A stretch of DNA of 64,000 nucleotides from CAWJPY01 sp963844865 (GTDB lineage Bacteria > Acidobacteriota > Thermoanaerobaculia > Thermoanaerobaculales > Sulfomarinibacteraceae): NCBI GenBank assembly GCA_963844865.1, contig CAWJPY010000012.1:248001-312000 (forward strand), read 5' to 3'. Positions 8,564-18,418 of this stretch are shown piece after piece. How positions within the stretch are numbered: position 1 is the stretch's first letter; each line of letters starts with the position of its first letter. The translations under genes and the position numbers were made by a program. The notes under the pieces were generated by a model that saw only the letters and a program-made list of their open reading frames with translations, did not search any database and was not told the DNA's origin.

Positions 8564-10909
8564 GTGTATCGAGCACTTTTCGTCGCCGTCTCCGTCGCCG
8601 TGCTCGCGGTTCCGGTCTCCGCCGACGTCCGGGGCGCCACCTGTACCACCGCCGATCCCTTCCTTCCGGGGGGGACCGCCACCATGTGCTGGACCTGCTC
8701 CAACGGCAGCCCCTCCTCGCCCAGCCCCGAATGCCTGGACCGGGTCGCGCTGGGTTACCCGGACGGCTGGAGCGTGGCCTGCGCCTCCCAGGCCCCGGCG
8801 ACCTCGGGCGGCAACGCGGTGGCGTTGGCGTGTGAAGCCGGCGGCCAGAACGTCACGTACTCCGACACCGACGCCGGAGCGGGCGAGGTCTGCCCCGGCG
8901 AGTCCTGGAGCTTCTGCGTCGACGTCACCGCCCCCACGGGTGACACCCAACCGAGGTGCGTCTTCTACACCCTCTCCGGCGACGCCTCGGGCGCCGAGCC
9001 CCACGACATCATCGACTGCGCGACCGTCCAGGCGGCCCAGGGATCGGTGACCATCGCCAACGATGCCCTGCCCGCGGACACCGGTCAGGCCTTCGAGTAC
9101 TCGGGAGATCTGGGCGCCTTCTCGCTCGCGGCGGACGGCAGCATCACGGTCAGCCCCCTCTTGCCGGGGACCTATGACGTCACCGAGGTCCTCCCGGCGG
9201 GATGGGACCTGGGTCAGATCACCTGCGACGACCCGGACGGCGGCACCACCGTCGACCTGGCGACATCCACCGTCCGCATCGATCTCGACGCCGACGAGAG
9301 CGTCGTCTGCACCTTCCACAACACGGCCCAGGGATCGGTGACCATCACCAACGACACAGTCCCACAGGATGCCGCCCAGACCTTCGAGTACGCGGGGGAC
9401 CTGGGCGCCTTCTCCCTGACGGGGGGAGGCAGCAGGACCTTCAGCGGCCTTTCGGCCGGGACCTACGACGTCACCGAGCTCCTCCCGGGGGGCTGGGGCC
9501 TGGGCCAGATCACCTGCGAGGACCCGGACGGAGGAACTACCGTCGACCTCGGGACCGCCACCGCGGGCGTCGACCTCGACCCGGGTGAGCACGTCGTCTG
9601 CACCTTCCACAACACGGCCCTGGGATCGGTGACCATCACCAAGGAGACCGTGCCCGAAGATGCCGGGGGTCAGCTCTTCGAGTTCACGGGGGATCTGGGA
9701 GGTTTCTCGCTGGCAGGCGGTGGCAGCACCACCGTGAGTGACCTGCAGCCGGGGAGCTACCGCCTCACCGAGGTCCTTCCCGCGGGCTGGGACCTGAGCG
9801 AGATCACCTGCGAGGACCCGGATGGCGGCACCACCACAGACCTCGGGACCGCCACCGGCACCATCGACCTCGATGCGGGCGAGCAGGTCGCCTGCACCTT
9901 CCTCAACACCGCCCTGGGGTCGGTGACTGTCATCGAGGAGACGGTGCCGCAGGACGCGGGAGGCCAGCTCTTCGAGTTCGAGGGCGACCTGGGCGCGTTC
10001 TCGCTGACCGGCGGCCAGAGCACGACGATCGGCGACCTGCAGCCGGGGAGCTACAGCCTCAGCGAGGTCCTGCCGGCGGGCTGGGACCTGACCCGGATCA
10101 CCTGCGACGATCCGGACGGCGCGAGCACGACGGATCTCGGGAGCGCCACCGCCGGCATCGATCTCGATGCGGGTGAGCACGTCGTCTGTACCTTCCTCAA
10201 CACGGCCCAGGGATCCGTGACCATCACCAACCGGACCGTACCCGAGGGCGCCGACCAGGTGTTCGAGTACGGCGGCGATCTCGGAGCATTCTCCCTGACG
10301 GCGGGTGCGCACACCACCATCAGCACCCTCTCGCCGGGCACCTATGACGTCACCGAGACGCTCCCGGCGGGCTGGGACCTGAGCGACATCACCTGCAACG
10401 ACCCCGACGGTGGAACGATCATCGACCTCGGCGCGGGCACCGTCGCCATCGACCTCGACGCCGGCGAGCAGGTCTCCTGCACGTTCTTCAACGCGGCGAT
10501 GGAGGCGTCCATCACGATCCTCAAGCAGACCCGGCCCGCGGACTCCGGGGGGCAGACCTTCGACTTCACAGGCGATCTCGGCGCCTTCTCCCTCACCGGG
10601 GATGGTTCCAGGACCGTGAGGGGGCTCGAGCCGGGGCGCTACGACGTCACCGAGACCCCGGCGGCGGACTGGGATCTGACCTCCATCTGGTGCGGCGATC
10701 CGGACGGCGGCACGGCCATCGACCTCGGCGCCGCCACGGCCACTATCGACCTCGATCCCCATGAGCAGATCACCTGTGTCTTCTCAAATCGACTCTCCGG
10801 CTATGTGGCGTCTCCGATCCCGACGCTGTCTCGGTGGATGCTCCTCTTGCTCGCGGGTCTCCTGGCCGCCGTCGGGGTCCTGGTGATCCGACATCGCGTC
10901 GTGGGATAG
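8564..10909 (+). CDS. Surface protein with six prealbumin-like repeats and IPTL-CTERM sorting tail
   Basis: A 781-residue secreted protein. A signal peptide (ALFVAVSVAVLAVPVSA) precedes a Cys-rich head of about 140 residues (CTTADPFLP, CWTCSNGS). Six consecutive repeats of 97-98 residues follow. Each opens GSVTI, contains FEYxGDLGAFSL, PGTYDVTE, LPAGWDL and ITCxDPDGG, and closes VVCTFxNTA. This is the SpaA/Cna-B-like prealbumin-like fold, and each repeat holds a conserved Cys pair (ITC ... VVCTF). The tail is PIPTLSRW, a hydrophobic helix, then RHRVVG, which is the IPTL-CTERM signal recognised by exosortase-type enzymes. An extracellular, processed structural or adhesive protein is inferred. 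It starts 9 bp after the barrel gene with AGGAGG just ahead. Confidence 0.88.
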   Translation: MYRALFVAVSVAVLAVPVSADVRGATCTTADPFLPGGTATMCWTCSNGSPSSPSPECLDRVALGYPDGWSVACASQAPATSGGNAVALACEAGGQNVTYSDTDAGAGEVCPGESWSFCVDVTAPTGDTQPRCVFYTLSGDASGAEPHDIIDCATVQAAQGSVTIANDALPADTGQAFEYSGDLGAFSLAADGSITVSPLLPGTYDVTEVLPAGWDLGQITCDDPDGGTTVDLATSTVRIDLDADESVVCTFHNTAQGSVTITNDTVPQDAAQTFEYAGDLGAFSLTGGGSRTFSGLSAGTYDVTELLPGGWGLGQITCEDPDGGTTVDLGTATAGVDLDPGEHVVCTFHNTALGSVTITKETVPEDAGGQLFEFTGDLGGFSLAGGGSTTVSDLQPGSYRLTEVLPAGWDLSEITCEDPDGGTTTDLGTATGTIDLDAGEQVACTFLNTALGSVTVIEETVPQDAGGQLFEFEGDLGAFSLTGGQSTTIGDLQPGSYSLSEVLPAGWDLTRITCDDPDGASTTDLGSATAGIDLDAGEHVVCTFLNTAQGSVTITNRTVPEGADQVFEYGGDLGAFSLTAGAHTTISTLSPGTYDVTETLPAGWDLSDITCNDPDGGTIIDLGAGTVAIDLDAGEQVSCTFFNAAMEASITILKQTRPADSGGQTFDFTGDLGAFSLTGDGSRTVRGLEPGRYDVTETPAADWDLTSIWCGDPDGGTAIDLGAATATIDLDPHEQITCVFSNRLSGYVASPIPTLSRWMLLLLAGLLAAVGVLVIRHRVVG
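9041..10798 (+). repeat. Six tandem in-gene repeats of 291-294 bp
   Basis: Units begin at about 9041, 9332, 9623, 9917, 10211 and 10505. They vary by single codons (291 or 294 bp) and are clearly diverged but keep long shared blocks, so they arose by intragenic duplication. They encode the prealbumin-like domains of the IPTL-CTERM protein. Confidence 0.9.
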
Positions 10910-11231
10910 AGGGAGCCGTGGGTGTGCTCCCGGGGTCGTCGTGTGACTCGGGGTCCGTCCGAGTTTCCATGACGTGAGGCCATCGTTCGCGGCGGCAGCG
11001 ACCGGCAGCCGGCGGGCGGCCGCCGGAACGGCGAGCAGGGTCAGCGTTCAGCGGCTGCTTCTGCGTCCGCGTCGGAGGTGGCGATACGATAGTGGCGTGT
11101 TTATGAGACCTGGTCTATATTAGTTGAAGGTGCTTTCGTGATGGATCACCCGGAGACGAGCGACAGCGGCCGCCGCATGACCGACGGCGTGGGGCCGCAG
11201 GACGCGCGATGAACGCTCGCGGGCTCGAGCC
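10910..11231. other. Intergenic region with small inverted repeat and possible promoter
   Basis: This 322-bp gap precedes the kinase gene. Near its end AGACC-T-GGTCT forms an 11-bp inverted repeat (11106-11116) that runs into TATATT (11116-11121), a reasonable -10 box; no good -35 is visible. Transcription from here would leave about a 100-base leader. No gene is seen. The promoter reading is weak inference. Confidence 0.3.
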
Positions 11232-13919
11232 GTGAGCGACGCCCTGGGCGCCGGGGCCAGGCTCGGCCCGTACGAGATCGGCCGCAAGCTGGGCGAGGGT
11301 GGGATGGGGGAGGTGTGGCGCGCCAGGGACACCAGGCTGGGCCGCGAGGTCGCCCTCAAGGTCCTTCCCGAGGCCTTCGCCGCCGACGCCGAGCGCCACG
11401 CCCGCTTCGAGCGCGAGGCCCGCACCCTGGCCGGCCTCAATCACCCCAACATCGCCATCCTGTATGGTCTCGAGCATCTCGACTCGCGCCATTTCCTTGC
11501 CATGGAGCTCGTGGAGGGAGAGGGGCTGGACGAGCGGATCGCGCGGGGCCCGCTGCCCCTGGGCGAGGCGCTGGCCATCGCCCGCCAGATCACCCACGCC
11601 CTCCAGGCCGCCCACGACAGCGGGATCGTCCACCGCGACCTCAAGCCCGCCAACGTCAAGGTGCGGCCGGACGGCACGGTGAAGGTGCTGGACTTCGGCC
11701 TCGCCAAGGCGTTGGCCGACGACGCGAAGGAGGGCGACGTCCCCGTGTCGCCCACCATCACCCAGCACTACACGAGCGCGGGGGTGATCATCGGCACCGC
11801 CGGCTACATGTCTCCGGAGCAGGCCCGCGGCAAGCCGGTGGACAGGCGGGCCGACATCTGGGCCTTCGGGGTGCTCCTGTGGGAGATGCTCGCCGGCCGG
11901 CGGCTGTTCGCGGGCGAGACCGTGTCCGACACCCTGGCGGCGGTGCTTCGCGCCGAGCTGGACGCCTCACAGCTGCCCGCGGACGCCCCCGCGTCGCTGC
12001 GCCGCCTCCTCGACCGCTGTCTGGAGCGGGACCCCGGGCGGCGCCTCCACGACATCGCCGACGTACGGATCCTGCTCGACGAGGTGGCCGACGAGCCTCC
12101 TGCCCGCACCACAGCGGAGGCTCGCCGTCGCCCCTGGACCGCATGGTTGGGCTGGGCGGCGGCGGTCGTGGCGCTGGGCCTCGTCGTCTTCGCTCTCGGA
12201 TGGCGACGCGCACCGGAGGCGGTTCCACGCGTGACCCGCCTGGACGCGCAGCTTCCCGCGGGCGTGCGCCTCGCGCTCCAGGACGTCCCGGTCCTCGCCC
12301 TGTCGCGGGACGGCGGGGAGCTCGCCTTCGCCGCCGTCGATCCCACGTCGGGGCGGCCCATGATCTACGTGCGCAGGATGGACGAGACCGAGGCCCACCC
12401 CGTCCGTGGCACCGAGTTCGGCGTCGCGCCCTTCTTCTCGCCCGACGGCGGCTCCATCGCCTTCTTCGTCGGCCGCCGGCTGGCGAGGATCTCGGTCCAG
12501 GGAGGGAGCGCCATGGACGTCGCCGCGGCACCCTCCACGCGCGGCGGCGCCTGGTCCCCCGACGGCTCGACGATCTACTTCTCGCCCCAGTTCGCCAGCG
12601 GTATCTGGCGCGTGCCGGCGGTCGGCGGCACCGCCGAGACGGTGGTCGAGCCCGATGCCGATGCGGGGGAGCGCACGTTCCGCTGGCCCCAGGTGCTGCC
12701 GGACGGGCGTGCGTTGCTCTTCACCGTGGGGACGACCGACAGCCCCAACAACTACGACGCTGCGACGCTGGAGGCGTACTCCTTCGCGAGCCGCACGCGC
12801 AAGGTGCTGGTCCGTGGCGCCAACATGGGGCGCTTCGCGCCGCCCGACCACCTGGTCTACTCGCGGGCCGGCGTGCTCTACGCCGTCCCCTTCGACCCGA
12901 AGCGCCTCGAGGTGAGCGGCGCGCCGGTCCCGGTGCTCCAGGGGATCGGCGGCGACCCCAGCAGCGGCGCCGGTTACTTCGATCTCGCCGGGGACGGCAC
13001 GCTCGCCTACCTCCCCGGGGACATGGCCGCCCGCAGCGTGTACCTGACGTTCGTGGACCGTGCGGGCAAGACCGAGCGGGTGCCCCTGCCGCCGCAGGGG
13101 TACGGATATCCGCGCTTCTCTCCGGACGGCACCCGTCTGGCGGTGAGCGTCGGCGTCAACCCCGCCGGCACCGACGGCGACCTGTGGGTCTTCACGCCGT
13201 CGACCCGCGCCATGGAGCGGCTCACCTTCTCCGGCAACGCGGTCTACCCCGCCTGGACGCCGGACGGCGCCCGGATCGCCTACGTCGAGATGCAGCGGTC
13301 GGCGATCCTGCTCAAGGCGGCGGACGGCACCGGCACCCCCGAGGTCCTGACGAAGGCCACCGCGGGCCCGCTCCTGCCCGAGTCGTGGAGCCCCGACGGG
13401 CGTACGCTGGCGTACGTGCAGAGCTCGGACTCCACCGACATCTACCTGCTGACCGTCGGCGGCGAGCCCCGGCTCTTCGAGAAGGACGCCAGCGACCCGG
13501 TCTTCTCCCCCGACGGTCGCTGGATCGCCTACAGCTCCCCCGCGGCAGGAGGAACCAATGTCTTCGTCCGTCCCGTGTCCGGCGACGGCAAGTGGCAGAT
13601 CTCGACGGATGGCGGAGGTTACGCGCGCTGGCCGCGGCCCGGCGACGAGATCTACTTCCTCCGCCCCCTCTCCCCCGATCGTCCTATCTTGTCGGTGCAC
13701 GTGAGCTCGGGCGCGGGCTTCGAGGCCGATCCGCCGCGGGTGTTGATCCCCACCACCGGGACCAGCCTCCTCACCTCCACCGCCCCGGGGGTGAACTGGG
13801 ATGCGGCTCCCGGCGGGAAGCGGTTCGTGTTCACCGAGCAGGAGCACAGCATCCGCTCCGACTCCGCCATCTCCATCGCCCTCCACTGGGCGGCTCACCT
13901 CGCTCCCGCCGGGGGATGA
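11232..13919 (+). CDS. Membrane Ser/Thr protein kinase (PknB-like) with extracytoplasmic PD40/TolB-type propeller
   Basis: An 895-residue receptor-like kinase. Residues 1-270 form a Hanks-type kinase: Gly loop GEGGMGEV at 21-28, Lys in VALKVL at 43, HRDLKPAN at 134-141, DFG at 154-156, then GYMSPEQARG and DIWAFGVLLWEM. A basic linker leads to one membrane helix at about 300-325 (WLGWAAAVVALGLVVFALGW). The remaining 570 residues repeat FSPDGxxIAF-type motifs (FFSPDGGSIAFFVG, SWSPDGRTLAYVQ, VFSPDGRWIAYSS), a TolB-like beta-propeller outside the membrane. It probably senses an external ligand and phosphorylates cytoplasmic targets. The start is GTG 11232; an upstream ATG reads only eight codons before a stop. 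Confidence 0.92.
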   Translation: MSDALGAGARLGPYEIGRKLGEGGMGEVWRARDTRLGREVALKVLPEAFAADAERHARFEREARTLAGLNHPNIAILYGLEHLDSRHFLAMELVEGEGLDERIARGPLPLGEALAIARQITHALQAAHDSGIVHRDLKPANVKVRPDGTVKVLDFGLAKALADDAKEGDVPVSPTITQHYTSAGVIIGTAGYMSPEQARGKPVDRRADIWAFGVLLWEMLAGRRLFAGETVSDTLAAVLRAELDASQLPADAPASLRRLLDRCLERDPGRRLHDIADVRILLDEVADEPPARTTAEARRRPWTAWLGWAAAVVALGLVVFALGWRRAPEAVPRVTRLDAQLPAGVRLALQDVPVLALSRDGGELAFAAVDPTSGRPMIYVRRMDETEAHPVRGTEFGVAPFFSPDGGSIAFFVGRRLARISVQGGSAMDVAAAPSTRGGAWSPDGSTIYFSPQFASGIWRVPAVGGTAETVVEPDADAGERTFRWPQVLPDGRALLFTVGTTDSPNNYDAATLEAYSFASRTRKVLVRGANMGRFAPPDHLVYSRAGVLYAVPFDPKRLEVSGAPVPVLQGIGGDPSSGAGYFDLAGDGTLAYLPGDMAARSVYLTFVDRAGKTERVPLPPQGYGYPRFSPDGTRLAVSVGVNPAGTDGDLWVFTPSTRAMERLTFSGNAVYPAWTPDGARIAYVEMQRSAILLKAADGTGTPEVLTKATAGPLLPESWSPDGRTLAYVQSSDSTDIYLLTVGGEPRLFEKDASDPVFSPDGRWIAYSSPAAGGTNVFVRPVSGDGKWQISTDGGGYARWPRPGDEIYFLRPLSPDRPILSVHVSSGAGFEADPPRVLIPTTGTSLLTSTAPGVNWDAAPGGKRFVFTEQEHSIRSDSAISIALHWAAHLAPAGG

Positions 13920-14015
13920 TCGTCGGTCCCCTTTCCGCGGCGGGTGGCGGCCTATTCACTGGCCAGTCCGTACGCTGCGCTGAATACCCGGCTGCAGCGT
14001 GCTAGCCTGGCCCGG

Positions 14016-14204
14016 ATGGGCACGCGTGCGGATACCCCTCCTCGTCGACGACCGCCAGCGAGCGCTTCAGGCACGGCGCTCGGGATCGTCCTGCTGGCGG
14101 CGGGCATCGGAGTCGCCGTCGTCCACCTCGTGCTCGCTCCCGCCGCCTACCTCCTTCAGCGCCGCGGACGCGACCGCGACGAGGCCCCGCACGTCCGGGG
14201 TTGA
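14016..14204 (+). CDS. Possible small single-pass membrane protein
   Basis: A 62-residue frame with a basic Pro-rich start (PPRRRPP), one long hydrophobic helix (GTALGIVLLAAGIGVAVVHLVL) and a charged tail (QRRGRDRDE). This one-helix plan looks deliberate, but there is no clear ribosome site and no recognised family. A TAGCCT box 9 bases ahead of the ATG could be a -10 for a leaderless message. It lies between the kinase and the transporter genes. Low confidence. Confidence 0.35.
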   Translation: MGTRADTPPRRRPPASASGTALGIVLLAAGIGVAVVHLVLAPAAYLLQRRGRDRDEAPHVRG

Positions 14205-14262
14205 GAGCCGGCCCCTGCGGGAGCGGCCTCCAGCCCCCAGGGTTCGGCTATCATGACCCGCT

Positions 14263-15771
<1,509 letters not shown>

Positions 15772-15829
15772 CCCGGACCGCACCTGCTGCTACACTCAGG
15801 GTTCGACTGCCCGGGTGGGGAGGGGTCGA

Positions 15830-16729
15830 GTGGCCCACGTCATCCAGGAGAGAGAGCTCTTCGCGCCGCTGTGTCAGCTGCAGCTCGAGAGCCATTGTGG
15901 CCCCTGCAGCCTGTCCGCATGCCTCTTCATTCTCGGAATCACGGCGACCCAGCGGCAGCTGGCCAGGGCCGCCGGGCGGCCGATGCGGGTGTTCGCCCAC
16001 GGTGTCGACGAGGAAGGGCTGCGGCGGGCGGCCGAGAGGTACGGCGTGGCGTCGGAGTTCCTCCTGGTCGAGGAGCGTCGCAGGGGGCGGGAGTTCGCCA
16101 CCCGGCTCCGTCGGCATCTCGTCCCGGGAAACCCGGCCGTCATGCTGGTCGACAGCTTCGAGCACTGGGTGGCGGTGATCGGCTACCTGAGGGCCCGCCG
16201 CCGGTTCATCATCGTCGACCCCAAGGACGAGACCTCGGTCTTCCGGCTGTGCTCCGAGCAGACCCTGATCCGCCGGGGCTGGAACGCCGTCGGGACCTCC
16301 GATCCGGGGGAGCCAGACCAGTTCTTCGCCATCCTCTTGGCGCGCGCCGACGGCGGACCGGCGCGGTGGCAGGTGTCGGAGGCGTGGCTGAGACTCTGCG
16401 AGCGGGGCTCGGACGACACCGCCGAGGGGATGGCCAACGACTTGACCGAGCTGGCGCGCCTCGCCAGCCCGGGCCACGGCGCGATCTCGGACGGGCCCTA
16501 CCTGGCGGAGCTGATCGAGGAGTACCAAGACCGCATCGTGGACAGCATCACCCACTGGGCCAGGGGCAGCGGTACGCGGGATCTCGGAGATCTGAGGGCG
16601 TTCTTCCGCGACTACGAGATCGTGGCCAGCGCCACCGGGATCCGGGTCGCGAAGAGGTGTGACCGGGCCCACCTGGTGGCGCAGCTCACCGCCCTGCTCT
16701 GCAGCTACTGGTGGGGCGCCCGGTTCTGA
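15830..16729 (+). CDS. C39-like (papain-fold) cysteine peptidase
   Basis: A 299-residue protein. Residues 1-180 are a C39-type domain: a Gln-rich run ahead of HCGPCSLSA (nucleophile Cys23), HWVAVIGY (His112) and FIIVDPKDE (Asp130), the expected order and spacing of a papain-like triad. C39 domains cleave double-Gly leader peptides in peptide exporters, but this one is free-standing and has no membrane or ABC part. The last 110 residues are helical and not recognised. The start at GTG 15830 has GGGGAGGGG just ahead. Its 3' end overlaps the convergent ATP-grasp gene by 25 bp. The pairing suggests a peptide-making and peptide-cutting module, which is inference. Confidence 0.75.
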   Translation: MAHVIQERELFAPLCQLQLESHCGPCSLSACLFILGITATQRQLARAAGRPMRVFAHGVDEEGLRRAAERYGVASEFLLVEERRRGREFATRLRRHLVPGNPAVMLVDSFEHWVAVIGYLRARRRFIIVDPKDETSVFRLCSEQTLIRRGWNAVGTSDPGEPDQFFAILLARADGGPARWQVSEAWLRLCERGSDDTAEGMANDLTELARLASPGHGAISDGPYLAELIEEYQDRIVDSITHWARGSGTRDLGDLRAFFRDYEIVASATGIRVAKRCDRAHLVAQLTALLCSYWWGARF

Positions 16730-17733
16730 GCCCACTGGACCAGCCGGCTGCCCAGCGCGCCGTAGCAGAACCCCGCCTTGTTGGCTGCCAGCGCCACGCT
16801 GGCGTCGGCGGACAGGTCGGCGTTGGGGTTCACGTCGAGCACGTACATCCGGCCGCCGCGCTCGCGGACGTCGATGCGGCCGTAGTCGCGGCACCCCACC
16901 AGCGCATATGCCAGTCGGCACGACGCCTCGAGGGCGTCGCGCTCGGCGGCCGAGAGGCGGGCGGGGACGCGGCTCCTGATGCGACGGTAGGCCGACGAGT
17001 CGGGGTCGAACTTGGACGCGTACGAGCACAGGCGGTCGCGCACGTTGCCGAGGGCCGAGAAGTCCATCTCCACCGGCGGCAGCATCTCCACCGTGTCGTC
17101 GCCCCAGAGCGGGACGTGGAACTCGCGGCCGTCGATGAAGTCCTCCACCAGGGCGGGCTGGTCGTAGGTCTCGATGACGTGGGCGACCCGTTGTTCGAGC
17201 TCGCCCTCGTCGAGCACCACCGCCCAGCGGTCGACGCCGATGCTGCAGTGCTCCCAGGCCGGCTTGACGATGGCCGGGAAGAGGTCCCACGGGTGCTGCC
17301 CCGGCCTGTCGAACTCCGCCCAATGGGGCACGGGAACCCCCTTGGCCGAGAGCAGCTCCCGCACCCGCGGCTTGTCGTAGCTGAGCCGGATCGCCGCGGC
17401 GGTGGCGCCGGTGTAGGCGAAGCCGAGCTGCTCCAGCACGTCCACGACCTCCGCCTCGCTCGCCGCCTCTCCGGGGATCTCCTCGCAGCAGTTGAACACC
17501 ACCACATCGGTCGGATCGAATGGAGCCAGAGTGTCGGCGAGGTGGTTGCCGTGGATCTGGAGGAACCCGACCCGGTGGCCGCGGCGGCGGATGGCGACGC
17601 CGAGGCGGCGGTTCTCGCGCACGACGCGGGCCTGCTCATCCGGCTCCCAGTCGGGGTGGACGCTGTAGAGGAGGAGGACGTTCGTGGGGGGAGGGGAGGG
17701 GGGCGACGAGTCGGGGGCGGCTCCGCCCGCCAC
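16705..17733 (-). CDS. ATP-grasp ligase related to D-Ala-D-Ala ligase/RimK
   Basis: A 342-residue ATP-grasp enzyme. The N-terminal fold is NVLLLYSVHPDWEPDEQA; then come a pre-ATP-grasp part (DPTDVVVFNCCEE, YTGATAAAIRLSYDKPRVRELL) and the ATP-grasp core (FPAIVKPAWEHCSIGVD, ALVEDFIDGREFHVPLW). The metal-binding end is GRIDVRERGGRMYVLDVNPNADLS. Such enzymes join a carboxylate to an amine via an acyl-phosphate. Substrate is unknown; an amino-acid or peptide ligase is most likely. GTG 17733 is chosen because GGAGG lies 11 bases upstream and no start codon is closer to the conserved N-terminus; the frame stays open to 18069 through repeat DNA that I do not take as coding. It converges on, and overlaps, the C39 peptidase gene. 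Confidence 0.85.
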   Translation of the reverse strand: MAGGAAPDSSPPSPPPTNVLLLYSVHPDWEPDEQARVVRENRRLGVAIRRRGHRVGFLQIHGNHLADTLAPFDPTDVVVFNCCEEIPGEAASEAEVVDVLEQLGFAYTGATAAAIRLSYDKPRVRELLSAKGVPVPHWAEFDRPGQHPWDLFPAIVKPAWEHCSIGVDRWAVVLDEGELEQRVAHVIETYDQPALVEDFIDGREFHVPLWGDDTVEMLPPVEMDFSALGNVRDRLCSYASKFDPDSSAYRRIRSRVPARLSAAERDALEASCRLAYALVGCRDYGRIDVRERGGRMYVLDVNPNADLSADASVALAANKAGFCYGALGSRLVQWAQNRAPHQ

Positions 17734-17941
17734 TTCAGACCCCGCCTCCGGGTTCGGACATGGCCGACTCCACGATTTTCCCGCCTGAGACGACCATACC
17801 ACGTGTCTCCGCCCCAGGCCACGGTCTTGCGACCCCATCCGAGGACAGAACGTAGAGATGCCAAGCCTCCGCCCAACCCGGGAAAGAATGAACGCAGAGG
17901 CGCGGAGACGCAGAGCCGCCCGCCCACCCACACCAGGTGAC

Positions 17942-18023
17942 GGTGCCAGGTCCGTCCTTCCGTCCTTGTGCGACCTCCAACCTCGGCTCAATCCAAGAAG
18001 GACGGAAGGACGGACCTGGCACC
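17942..18023. repeat. Perfect 26-bp inverted repeat
   Basis: The arm at 17942-17967, starting GGTGCCAGGTCCGTCC, is matched without mismatch by its reverse complement at 17998-18023. The loop is 30 bases. It sits between two divergent genes and next to a fold-back repeat. The GGTGCCA end resembles the tips of the miniature RAYT elements at 54-57 kb, so it may be a REP-type hairpin or the remnant of a mobile element. Confidence 0.85.
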
Positions 18024-18024
18024 G

Positions 18025-18345
18025 GCCGCTGTTCACGCCCGTTCCGGGCGGTGCCGTATGGAATGACACGGAGCCGTTGAGAGGCGGCCGCCCCCCCTGC
18101 CGTCTGTCATCCTGAGCGAGCGGAGGTCTGCCGGAGCGAGTCGAAGGATCCCCCGAAGGCCCGTGTGGCGATCCCCCAGGGGTGGGTCTGGTGCTGTCGG
18201 GGGATTCTTCGCGCGCCGCTCGGCGGACCGAGCGCCGTGCTCAGAATGACAGATGGTAGGAGCGGCCGGCCGTCTCCTCGTGGCTCCAGGTCATGGCACG
18301 AGACACCGCCCCAAAGGGGCGTGGCGATGCTCACCATGACAGGGG
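18025..18345. repeat. Fold-back intergenic repeat, copy A
   Basis: A long imperfect palindrome. The core is TGTCATCCTGAGCGAGC (18105 on) with GTCGAAGGATCCCCCGA, answered by TCGGGGGATTCTTCGCG and GCTCAGAATGACA (to 18251). An outer pair surrounds it (GGGCGGTGCCG ... GACACCGCCCC). It lies in the 685-bp divergent gap between the ATP-grasp and zinc-peptidase genes. No gene is seen in that gap. Confidence 0.8.
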
Positions 18346-18418
18346 ATAGCCGTGACCGACGCTGCTATCGTGGGCCCGTGTGCGTGCGCCGAGCCGTGGG
18401 CTCGGAGTGTGGAGGGTC

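Noticed and set aside
7043..10762. A 1,239-codon open frame on the minus strand opposite the barrel and repeat genes
   Set aside because: It mirrors the repeats of the rightward genes, has no ribosome site or family motif, and is rich in Gly/Val/Asp/Arg. It is an antisense artefact of high GC.
9041..10798. Regular repeats considered as a CRISPR array
   Set aside because: Units are about 292 bp, coding and diverged; there are no short identical repeats with unique spacers.
11315..14005. An 896-codon frame on the same strand as the kinase-propeller
   Set aside because: Alternate frame of a gene with intact kinase motifs; Arg/Gly/Ala-rich and without motifs.
17734..18069. N-terminal extension of the ATP-grasp frame
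   Set aside because: It is read through the 26-bp stem and fold-back repeat DNA; the GTG at 17733 with GGAGG is closer to the conserved fold start.
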